From Gordonia prachuapensis (GTDB taxonomy: Bacteria; Actinomycetota; Actinomycetes; Mycobacteriales; Mycobacteriaceae), in NCBI RefSeq assembly GCF_036350515.1, contig NZ_JAZDUE010000008.1, forward strand, positions 62,001 through 126,000: 64,000 bases of DNA, written 5' to 3'. A program made the position numbers and the translations under genes. Of this stretch, positions 51,490-59,080 are shown piece by piece. The notes below the pieces were generated by a model. It saw nothing but the letters and a program-made list of their open reading frames with translations, made no database searches and had not been told where the DNA came from. Numbering within the stretch: the stretch's first letter is position 1; every line of letters starts with the position of its first letter.

Positions 51490-52631
51490 CTGTCAGGCCA
51501 CTCGAAGGAATCACTGTGATCGGTCTGGAACAGGCGATCTCGGCGCCGCTGTGTACACGGCACCTCGCCGATCTCGGTGCCCGTGTCATCAAGGTGGAGA
51601 ACCCTGGTCTGGGTGACTCGACCCGTCACTACGACAGCGTGGTGGACGGCATGTCCGCGCATTTCGTGTGGCTCAATCACGGCAAGGAATCGGTGGCGCT
51701 GGATCTCAAGGCTCCCGACGACCTCGCGGTGCTGACGGCGCTGCTGTCGACGGCAGATGTGCTTGTGTCCAACCTCGCACCGGGAGCCTTGGATCGACTT
51801 GGACTCGCCGTCGACGAACTGGCCCAGCGGTTTCCGCGTATGGTCATCGTCGACATCTCCGGCTACGGCAAGGGCGGCCCACTCGACCACAAGCGTGCCT
51901 ACGACCTGCTCATCCAGGCCGAGTCGGGGTCGTGCAGCATCACCGGTACACACGGACACCCGGCCAAACCGGGAATCCCGATCGCCGACATCGGGACGGC
52001 GCTTTACGCCTACTCGTCGATTGTCGCTGCACTCTATGCGCGCGAGAAGACAGGTCGCGGTGCGGTGATCCCCATCGCGATGCTCGACACCGTCGCGGAG
52101 ATGATGGGTTTCGCACTCAATGGCTACATTCACGGCGGAACGGAGCCGGAACCGGTGGGCATGGGCTCCCCGATGATCGCGCCGTACGGGGCATATCCGA
52201 CCGCCGACGGGCAGACGGCTGTGCTCGGAACCACCAACGATCGTGAGTTCGCGCGGCTGGCCCAGATGATCGGGCGCCCCGAACTCGCCGGCGACGATCG
52301 CTACGCGCACAACGAGGACCGCGTGCGTGCCCGCGATGAACTCGACGAGGTGCTCTCGGCCTGGTGTGTGGAGCACACACTGGCGGAGATCCAGTCGGTT
52401 GCCGACGACGCCGGTATCGGGAACGCGCGCCTGAACACGGTTGCCGATCTCGCCGGGCATCAACAACTCGCCGACCGCGGTCGCTGGCACGACATCGGCA
52501 CTCCATCGGGCCCGGTCCCGGCGTTGAGGCCGCCGGCATTGGCCACCCACTGGGAGGGGCCGACGGGCCGCGTCCCGGCTCTGGGCGAACATACCGATGC
52601 CGTGCGCGCCGAGGTTGCCGCACACCTCTGA
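51486..52631 (+). CDS. Type III (CaiB/BaiF) CoA-transferase, second copy
   Basis: 381 residues with GLEQAISAPLCTRHLADLG, RVIKVENPGLGDSTR, LNHGKESVALDLKAPDD and the catalytic Asp140 in KRAYDLLIQAESG. This pattern, rather than His/Asp as in the 49531 product, marks a true transferase. It resembles succinyl-CoA-dependent and mesaconyl-CoA intramolecular transferases, which one cannot tell apart here. ATG 51486 overlaps the hydratase stop (ATGA), so the pair is coupled. It is the last gene of the operon; a hairpin follows. Confidence 0.86.
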   Translation: MTVRPLEGITVIGLEQAISAPLCTRHLADLGARVIKVENPGLGDSTRHYDSVVDGMSAHFVWLNHGKESVALDLKAPDDLAVLTALLSTADVLVSNLAPGALDRLGLAVDELAQRFPRMVIVDISGYGKGGPLDHKRAYDLLIQAESGSCSITGTHGHPAKPGIPIADIGTALYAYSSIVAALYAREKTGRGAVIPIAMLDTVAEMMGFALNGYIHGGTEPEPVGMGSPMIAPYGAYPTADGQTAVLGTTNDREFARLAQMIGRPELAGDDRYAHNEDRVRARDELDEVLSAWCVEHTLAEIQSVADDAGIGNARLNTVADLAGHQQLADRGRWHDIGTPSGPVPALRPPALATHWEGPTGRVPALGEHTDAVRAEVAAHL

Positions 52632-52653
52632 TCCTCGGCATCGCCCGCGTCGA

Positions 52654-52694
52654 ACTCCCCCGGTCACCTGCTGCGGATCGGTGGCCGGGGGAGT
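52654..52694. terminator. Bidirectional terminator between convergent operons
   Basis: ACTCCCCCGGTCACC and GGTGGCCGGGGGAGT form a 15-bp stem with one G-U type mismatch around an 11-nt loop, between stops at 52631 (+) and 52723 (-). It can serve both operons. T-runs are weak. Confidence 0.65.
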
Positions 52695-52722
52695 GCAGGG
52701 TGCGGTGTTCACCGCGCGGGAA

Positions 52723-53643
52723 TCACAGCCGGTCGGTGAAGAACGGTCCGAGCTGAGACACCGCTTCCTTGACCTCGGCGTCACCGTCGTAGAGCGACAT
52801 GTGGTTGGCGCCCTCGACGACGTGGAACGTCTTGTCGGTGCTGGCTGCGCGCGCGAAGGCATCGTCGCTCATCCACTTGCTACCCGCCGCGCTGCCCGCG
52901 ATGCACAGCAGGGGCTGGGTGAGAAACGCCTCGGCCTTGTGGAAGGCGTCGTAGGTGACGATCTGGCTGAGGCTGCGCGCAGTCATCCACCCCGGTGCGT
53001 TGGGGTGTTCACAACGGGGCGTGTGGTAGTACTCCCACGCCTCTTCGAGTTCGGGGTTCGGCGCATCCTCCTTGGTCATCGGTGCCAGCGGGAACTGATT
53101 GCCGTCGTCGGGACCGGACGCGTCGCTGGTGCGGGCCTGCGCGGCCTGGTCGAGAACCGGTGCGGCGTCGGCGTCGGCGATCGATCCATCCCATCCGTTT
53201 CGGAACATCTGTCCGATGTTGACCATGCTGACGGTGCCCACCGCCTTGATCCGCGGGTCGTTGATCGCCGCGTTCACGGTGTACCCGGCGCCGGCACAGA
53301 TGCCCATGGCGCCGATTCGATCGTTGTCCACATAGGGGAGTGTGGTGAGGTGGTCGATGACGGCACTGACATCTTCGGTGCGGATGAACGGATTCTCCAG
53401 CTGCCTGGGCGTCCCGGTGCTCGCGCCCTGAAACGATGCGTCGTAGGCGATGGTGACGAAACCGTCCTGCGCCAGATTGCGGGCGTACAGCCCGGCCGTC
53501 TGCTCCTTGACCCCACCACCGGGGTGTGAGACCACGATCGCCGGATAGGTCCTGGTGTCGTCGAACTCCGGTGGGTGGTTGATCACCGCGGCCAGCGTTG
53601 TGCCGTAACCGTTGCGGGTCGTGATCTCGATTTCCGTGCTCAT
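52723..53643 (-). CDS. Dienelactone-hydrolase-like alpha/beta hydrolase (copy 1)
   Basis: About 306 residues: YPAIVVSHPGGGVKEQTAGLYARNLA, AYDASFQGASTGTPRQLENP, the nucleophile region MGICAGAGYTVNAA, where the GxCxG frame holds a Cys as in dienelactone hydrolase, and VEGANHMSLYDG with the His. It shares FDASFQG/PR-type blocks with the gene at 53711. GAAAGGA precedes ATG 53643. It lies 67 bp behind its paralogue and ends convergent with the catabolic operon. The substrate may be a lactone or ester of the island's pathway, which is inference. Confidence 0.78.
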   Translation of the reverse strand: MSTEIEITTRNGYGTTLAAVINHPPEFDDTRTYPAIVVSHPGGGVKEQTAGLYARNLAQDGFVTIAYDASFQGASTGTPRQLENPFIRTEDVSAVIDHLTTLPYVDNDRIGAMGICAGAGYTVNAAINDPRIKAVGTVSMVNIGQMFRNGWDGSIADADAAPVLDQAAQARTSDASGPDDGNQFPLAPMTKEDAPNPELEEAWEYYHTPRCEHPNAPGWMTARSLSQIVTYDAFHKAEAFLTQPLLCIAGSAAGSKWMSDDAFARAASTDKTFHVVEGANHMSLYDGDAEVKEAVSQLGPFFTDRL

Positions 53644-53710
53644 GATGATCCTTTCGATACTTCCACTGATGTGTTCGGATGTGGTTGTCGGTCGCAGATG
53701 CTTGCCTGGT

Positions 53711-54700
53711 TCAGACGTGCTTGGCCAGGAACGGGACAACCCGATCGAGAACCTGTGTCACAGAGTCTTTTTCGTCGTAGAGGTCGTAGTGGGTACCGCC
53801 GGCGATCTCGACGAGTTCCTTGTCTTGCGAGGCCGCCCGACGGTAGATCTCCCGGCCGTCCCGGTAGGCGCCGAAGGATCCGGGTACGTCGCCGATGGCA
53901 ACCAGCAGAGGCTGGGTGAGCAGCTTCTCGGCGCGGGTGAATGCATCCCAGCCCACCGCGGTGGTCTGGTGTGAGAAGAGTGCACTCGTGGCGCCACCTG
54001 GCTTTTCACCACGCGGTGTGCGGTAGTAGAGCGTCGCCTCGTAGAGGTCCACCTCGGTGGCGCCGTTCTTCTCCGCTTCATCCGGTGACGCCGGCAGGTA
54101 GTTGTTGACCGTCAGTTCCTCACCACGTGCTTCCGCGGTGCGCTGTGCTGCCATCTGTTCGAGCGCCGCCACCGGATCGAACTGCGAGAAGTCCTCGTTC
54201 ATCAGGCGTCCGAAGTTGACGCCGGTGACACTGACAACTGCTCGGAATCGACGTTCGGTTTTTGCTGCACTGATGCTGTAGCCGCCACTGCCACAGACAC
54301 CGAGGACCGCGATGCGGTCGGCGTCGACGAAGTCCTGTGTCACCAGGAAGTCGACAACGTGACTGAAGTCTGCCACGCGCTGCGTCGGGTCCTCGATCAG
54401 CCGCGGTTCTCCGCCGGATTCGCCTTGGAAACTCGCATCGAAGGCGATGGCGACATAGCCCTGCTGCGCGAGCGCGGCCCCGTAGATGTTGCCGGACGTC
54501 TGTTCCTTGCAGCTGCCGATCGGGTGTCCACACACGACGGCCGGGTATTTCTTGCTGCTGTCGAAGTGCGGTGGCAACAGCAGGTTGGCGGCGATATCCC
54601 AGGCCAGCGCTGGAACTTTCACGCTGCGAATCTCGCCGGTGTAGCCCGGGTCGTATGTCTCCACCCGGCGGTTGTTTCCTGTCTTGGTGCTCTCCGTCAT
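53711..54700 (-). CDS. Dienelactone-hydrolase-like alpha/beta hydrolase (copy 2)
   Basis: 329 residues. It carries KKYPAVVCGHPIGSCKEQTS, AFDASFQGESGGEPRLIEDP, the nucleophile loop VLGVCGSGGYSISAA and GGTHYDLYDEK with the catalytic His. The loop has a Cys two residues before a Ser, so either could be the nucleophile. The product is clearly paralogous to the 52723 gene, which points to local duplication. GAAAGG lies before the ATG. The pair forms one operon on the minus strand between the two big plus-strand units. Confidence 0.78.
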   Translation of the reverse strand: MTESTKTGNNRRVETYDPGYTGEIRSVKVPALAWDIAANLLLPPHFDSSKKYPAVVCGHPIGSCKEQTSGNIYGAALAQQGYVAIAFDASFQGESGGEPRLIEDPTQRVADFSHVVDFLVTQDFVDADRIAVLGVCGSGGYSISAAKTERRFRAVVSVTGVNFGRLMNEDFSQFDPVAALEQMAAQRTAEARGEELTVNNYLPASPDEAEKNGATEVDLYEATLYYRTPRGEKPGGATSALFSHQTTAVGWDAFTRAEKLLTQPLLVAIGDVPGSFGAYRDGREIYRRAASQDKELVEIAGGTHYDLYDEKDSVTQVLDRVVPFLAKHV

Positions 54701-54863
54701 CGTGCTGACCTTTCGTCGGTTGTTGCCGATGTCGGGTTCTCGGCATCGGCAACGTGTGCCGTGTCTTCGACGGTAGGAGCGCCGGAATGGACTAACCAGT
54801 GGCTGTCAGACTCCCCCAAAGGCAGTGGCGCGTGCGGCCGCCCGCTCGCCCGACGACAGAGAA

Positions 54864-54901
54864 CACAATCGCCCGCTCACGTCGGTGAGCGGGCGATTGT
54901 G
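54864..54901 (-). terminator. Intrinsic terminator of the gntR gene
   Basis: Two 17-base arms (CACAATCGCCCGCTCAC and its complement) pair perfectly around a 4-nt loop, 15 bp beyond the gntR stop. In the gntR direction a short T-rich stretch (TTCTCTGTC) follows. It is the strongest hairpin I found here. Confidence 0.85.
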
Positions 54902-54915
54902 ATGGGTGCTGAAGC

Positions 54916-55635
54916 TCAGGCGGAGGTTCGCTCCTCGTCGTCCCAGACGCCCTGTTTCTCCAGCATGGCGACGAGTTCGTCGGCACCGGACATGATGTGG
55001 TCCCGCATCAGATTGGCAGCCGCCTTCGAACGACGTTTCCGGAGAGCCTCGAGAATCTGTGGGTGGGTGTCGATGGTGTCCTCACCGTGGCCCTCGATCT
55101 CGTTGTAGAACCGATTGGGCAGCTGTTTGACGATGCTGCGCAACATCAGAGCGAGGCGACGCGATCCGGCGGCCAGATTGATCGTGCGATGGAACTCGTG
55201 GCCCAGCGCGACCACGGTGTCGGAGTCGGCGCCGCTCGTCACCGCGGCTGCATGCTTGTCGGTCACTTCTTGCAGGTAAGCGATCTGCTCGGGCGCGATG
55301 TTCTTGGCTGCGCGACCGGCCAGTTCTGCCGCGAGTTCCGCCTGCGCCCAGAAGATGTCTCGAACGTCCTGGCGACTGAATGCCGCGACCACGAAACCGC
55401 GACGGGGCACCAACTCGACGAATCCCTCACCGCTCAGCAGTAGCAGTCCCTCCCGGACCGGTGTGTTGCTGACGCCCACGGCCTCGGCGATCGGCTCGGT
55501 GCGGAGAAAGTCGCCCGGCTTCACCCGACCGGAGATGATCAATTCGCGGACGTAGCTGGCCACGTCTTCGGAGAGTTGCTGCTTGGGGGCACGTCCCCGT
55601 GGCAGAACTCCTGCGGAGAATGGTTGCGCTGCCAC
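54916..55635 (-). CDS. GntR-family (FadR/FCD) regulator, probable island repressor
   Basis: 239 residues: an N-terminal winged helix with LRTEPIAEAVGVSNTPVREGLLLL (the FadR/FCD type RxxLAxxLGVSRTPVREAL pattern) and a C-terminal all-helical FCD domain with EFHRTINLAAGSRRL and DHIMSGADELV, where His residues bind a metal and the acid effector. GTG start 55635 has AAAGGAG upstream. It is divergent from the TRAP operon; the gap holds the 17-bp element shared with 38729. FCD regulators usually respond to an organic acid of the pathway they control. Confidence 0.86.
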   Translation of the reverse strand: MAAQPFSAGVLPRGRAPKQQLSEDVASYVRELIISGRVKPGDFLRTEPIAEAVGVSNTPVREGLLLLSGEGFVELVPRRGFVVAAFSRQDVRDIFWAQAELAAELAGRAAKNIAPEQIAYLQEVTDKHAAAVTSGADSDTVVALGHEFHRTINLAAGSRRLALMLRSIVKQLPNRFYNEIEGHGEDTIDTHPQILEALRKRRSKAAANLMRDHIMSGADELVAMLEKQGVWDDEERTSA

Positions 55636-55757
55636 AGCCCCGCTCCTTTCGACTCAGTTTTCTCCATTGTGCCCTATGTGCTGGCAGATCGACATCTGAC
55701 TCGCTGGTCATGGGGTTGGCGCACCTGAGGAAGCGGTGGCCCATCAACGATCGGGGG

Positions 55758-55788
55758 TTGTGCTCTGGGCAACTTAATATATTATGCG
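55758..55788 (+). promoter_or_regulatory. Promoter and operator before the TRAP operon
   Basis: ACTTAATATATTATGCG (55772-55788) is the exact inverse complement of the 17 bp at 38729-38745. TTGTGC (55758-55763) and TATTAT (55780-55785) with a 16-bp spacer form a candidate promoter for the transporter genes that the motif overlaps. On the other strand it lies 137 bp before gntR, allowing autoregulation. Confidence 0.7.
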
Positions 55789-55847
55789 TTAGATAGATCA
55801 CGTTCAGCACTTCCGCGTCCACGTGGAAGAAGGCAGTAGGGAGACCC

Positions 55848-56894
55848 GTGCACCTGACAAGACCGAAGATGGTGGTGGTCGGACTCGTTGCGATCGCCCT
55901 CGCGTTGGCCGGTTGTTCTCGGGAAACCCCTTCGGACACCGTGACCCTGACGTTTGCCGACGGCTTCTCCGCCACCCACCCCATCGGGAAGGGTGGTGCC
56001 CAACCGTTCCTGACGTATCTGCAGGAGCACGGACCGTCCGTCGGTCTCGAGATCGACTACTTCGCCGCTGGACAGTTGGGCACGGCAAAGGATGCACTCC
56101 ATCTGTTGCGTTCGGGCGCCGTCGACCTCGCGCCGGTCATTCCGGCGTACCTCGCGAACGAACTGCCGATGTCGAGTGTCGGTGAACTACCGGGCCTGGT
56201 CGAGAACACCTGTGCGGCAACCGGTGCCTTGATGCCCATGGTTCGTCCCGGCGGCATCCTCTACGAGCAGGAGATCGAGCGACAGGAGGCCCTGCCGTTG
56301 TGGGGCATCGCGATTCCTGGGTACGAGATATTCACCAGCGATCGGCGGATCGCCCGCCCGGCTGATCTCGGTGGGATGTTGATCAGATCCTTCGGTGGGG
56401 TCGGCGACCGCGTCGTCGCCGGACTCGGCGCGGCACCGGTTCAGATCTCGGGCCCCGATCTGTATGAAGCCGTGGCGCGCAAGACCGTCGCCGGGGCGCT
56501 GCTGACAACCATCAGCGTGGCGCCGTACGGGTTGGAAGACGTGTTGGGGTACTCCACGTCAGGGGCGAACTTGAGCAGTACCACCGTTCTCTACTCGACC
56601 AGTCAGCAGGCCTGGGAAGAGCTCGACTCAGAACAGCGAAACGTGCTGATGGAGGCATCGAGAGTTGCTCAACAAAGCGGTTGCGACACATTGACGAAGG
56701 TATCGAAGGAAGCGATGGACGACATGGCGGCAGGTGGCATCGAGATCACCGAGGTGGCCGAGAACGAGCAGGCCTGGGATGATGCACTCGAGCCGGTGCG
56801 TGAACGGTGGGTCGACGACCTCACGTCCGTCGGAATGCCGGCCGGTGACGTCCTCGACGAGTTCCAGCGTCGCCTGGACGGTGAGAACCGATGA
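55848..56894 (+). CDS. TRAP transporter solute receptor, DctP family lipoprotein
   Basis: 348 residues with a lipoprotein signal (LALAGC, Cys23), so the receptor is anchored outside the membrane. The mature part has the two-lobe DctP pattern: TLTFADGFSATHPIG, YFAAGQLGTAKDALHLLRSG, FTSDRRIARPADLGGMLIRS with the substrate Arg region, and a long C-terminal helix. TRAP receptors bind carboxylates through a conserved Arg. GTG 55848 follows GGGAG. It is the first gene of a three-gene operon. Confidence 0.9.
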   Translation: MHLTRPKMVVVGLVAIALALAGCSRETPSDTVTLTFADGFSATHPIGKGGAQPFLTYLQEHGPSVGLEIDYFAAGQLGTAKDALHLLRSGAVDLAPVIPAYLANELPMSSVGELPGLVENTCAATGALMPMVRPGGILYEQEIERQEALPLWGIAIPGYEIFTSDRRIARPADLGGMLIRSFGGVGDRVVAGLGAAPVQISGPDLYEAVARKTVAGALLTTISVAPYGLEDVLGYSTSGANLSSTTVLYSTSQQAWEELDSEQRNVLMEASRVAQQSGCDTLTKVSKEAMDDMAAGGIEITEVAENEQAWDDALEPVRERWVDDLTSVGMPAGDVLDEFQRRLDGENR

Positions 56895-57589
56895 CCGGGA
56901 GCATTGTTCACCCGTACCGGCATGGATCTGCTGAGCGCACGGTCTTCGGATACCGGACTGCGGATCATCCACGTCTCGATCGGGTGCAGAACGGGATATC
57001 CGCGGTATGTGGCGTCATCGCCGGTGCAGCAATCCTCGCGACGACCGTGTTGACGGTGGTCGAGGTCCTCTCCCGGGCGATCTTCGAATCACCACTCGGA
57101 TGGTCGGTGTCGTTCATCGAGTTCTACCTGCTGCCCGCAACAGCGTTCTTCGGCATGGTGACCGCGTATCGAAGTGGAGCCCACGTCGCCGTCGGCAGCG
57201 TGTTCAACAGCTTGGCGCCCGCACGACGCAAAATACTGCTGCTCGCAGGGTATCTCGTCGTTCTGGCCGGCATGGTGGCGCTGGGTTACCCCGGTCTGCA
57301 GGCCACCGTGTTCTCGTTCACCACCGGTGAATCACCGGTCCCCGGATCGTCAGAGCTGGTGATCCCCAGCTGGGTCTGGCGAGCGATCGTGCCGGTGTCG
57401 ATGTCCGCGGGAATCGTGATCGTCGCGATCGACCTGCTCCGGGAACTGTTGGGGCCGTGGACAAGACCGGTGACCGACTACGATCCGGGCGATCGACCCG
57501 ACCAGACACCAGGGCATGCGGACGAGACCGACGGGGCATCCCCGGAGTATACGGCCGCTTCGGCCAAGGAGAAGGAGGCGGTCCGATGA
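56891..57589 (+). CDS. TRAP transporter small permease, DctQ family
   Basis: 232 residues and four membrane helices (about residues 37-57, 70-90, 112-132 and 153-173), with LSRAIFESPLGWSVSFIEFYL between helices one and two, typical of DctQ. Its C-terminal tail of about 45 residues is long and acidic. The start overlaps the receptor stop (ATGA) and the large permease overlaps its own stop. Confidence 0.88.
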   Translation: MTGSIVHPYRHGSAERTVFGYRTADHPRLDRVQNGISAVCGVIAGAAILATTVLTVVEVLSRAIFESPLGWSVSFIEFYLLPATAFFGMVTAYRSGAHVAVGSVFNSLAPARRKILLLAGYLVVLAGMVALGYPGLQATVFSFTTGESPVPGSSELVIPSWVWRAIVPVSMSAGIVIVAIDLLRELLGPWTRPVTDYDPGDRPDQTPGHADETDGASPEYTAASAKEKEAVR

Positions 57590-58869
57590 TCGCGGCGATA
57601 CTGCTCGTCATTCTCGTGGGGCTGATCGTGGTTCGGGTGCCGGTCTCGTTCGCGATCATGGCATCCGGTCTCATCGGCTTGCTGTTGCTCATCGGCGTGA
57701 GGCCCACAGAAGGCGTACTCGAGGTGATTCCGGTGACCTCGGTACAGAGCCTCTCGCTATCGGCCATCCCACTGTTCATCCTGATGGCACACTTCATGCT
57801 GCTGTCCGGCATGGTCGACTCGTTGTTCGACGCGGGCCGCACGATCTTCGGCCGGACACCGGGTGGCACGGGGATCGCCTCGACGATGGCCGGTGTCGGA
57901 TTCTCCGCGGTTTCGGGTTCGTCGACGGCTGCTGCGGCGACGCTGGCGAAGACCACCAGCGGTCGGATGATCGACGAAGGATACCGGCCCACGACGGCGA
58001 CAGGGATCGTTGCGTCGGTCGGGACCCTGGCCGGGATGATCCCCCCGAGCATCATCCTCGTCTTCTATGCGGTGACCGCCGAGGCGAGCGTCGGTGACTT
58101 GATCATTGCCGGGCTCGTGCCCGGTGTCATCATCGCTTTCGCGTTGCTGCTGACCATGTTCATCCCGATTCTGCGTGACCGGTCCAGCGTTCCGCGCGGT
58201 GTCCGCTCGACCTGGCCGGCCAAGCTGCGGGCGTCGGTGCAGGCCCTTCCCGTTCTGGTGATCTTCGGGGCGGTCGTGGGCGCCATCTACTTCGGCCTCG
58301 CCACACCTACGGAGTCCGCCGCGATCGGCTGCCTGGCGGCATTGCTGTTGGTGGTGGCGCGACGCAGGTTCTCGTGGGCAGGAGTGGTCGAGGCAATCGT
58401 CGAGACTGTCAAGTCCAGCGCGATGATCTTCGCGATCGTGATCGCGGCACATGTGTTCGGCTATGCGTTCACCGAAACTAAGGCGGCGCAGTCTCTCGTC
58501 TCATGGGTCAGCGGCCTGGCGGTTCCCGCGCTGGTCATCATGGCACTGATCACCATTCTGTACCTGTTCCTCGGGTTCGTCATGGATCAGGTGGCGATCA
58601 TCGCGTTGACCGTGCCCATCGTTCTTCCCCTGGTCGAGACGCTCGGCTACGACGCTGTGTGGTTCGGCGTCTTCGTGGTGCTGATGGGTGAGATCGGTCT
58701 GATCTCACCCCCGTTGGGCCTCAACGTGTTTGTCGTCGCACGTTCTGCGGGGCGGGATACGGTTGAGGTGTTCCGTGGTGCCGCACCGTATGCGGCCGCC
58801 ATGCTTGCTGTCGCCGTGCTCTTCGTCCTGTGGCCGGAAATAGTTCTGTGGCTGCCGAATTCGATGTGA
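57586..58869 (+). CDS. TRAP transporter large permease, DctM family
   Basis: 427 residues and about 12 helices. It shows VRVPVSFAIMASGLIGLLLL, ASTMAGVGFSAVSGSSTAAAAT (the family GSSxA loop), GTLAGMIPPSIILVFYA and GLATPTESAAIG, then MGEIGLISPPLGLNVFVV, all standard for DctM. It uses the sodium or proton gradient to import the receptor-bound acid. ATG 57586 has AAGGAGG upstream and overlaps the DctQ stop. Confidence 0.92.
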   Translation: MIAAILLVILVGLIVVRVPVSFAIMASGLIGLLLLIGVRPTEGVLEVIPVTSVQSLSLSAIPLFILMAHFMLLSGMVDSLFDAGRTIFGRTPGGTGIASTMAGVGFSAVSGSSTAAAATLAKTTSGRMIDEGYRPTTATGIVASVGTLAGMIPPSIILVFYAVTAEASVGDLIIAGLVPGVIIAFALLLTMFIPILRDRSSVPRGVRSTWPAKLRASVQALPVLVIFGAVVGAIYFGLATPTESAAIGCLAALLLVVARRRFSWAGVVEAIVETVKSSAMIFAIVIAAHVFGYAFTETKAAQSLVSWVSGLAVPALVIMALITILYLFLGFVMDQVAIIALTVPIVLPLVETLGYDAVWFGVFVVLMGEIGLISPPLGLNVFVVARSAGRDTVEVFRGAAPYAAAMLAVAVLFVLWPEIVLWLPNSM

Positions 58870-59080
58870 TGCCTGGTCCAGAGGTGGAGGCGCGTAGTTC
58901 GCCGCCATGCTTCGAGCGTTGTTGCGGCAGTTCGATGTAGAGACCCAGCTTGCTTTACTCATCAGCGGGGTGCCGCTGACCCCTGGCACGTCAGACCGAA
59001 CAAGTGCCACGCTCAGTGCGATCGTCGAAACATACCAATATCACCGCGATTTCGTCAGATCCGACGAAAAGGAAAGTCCC

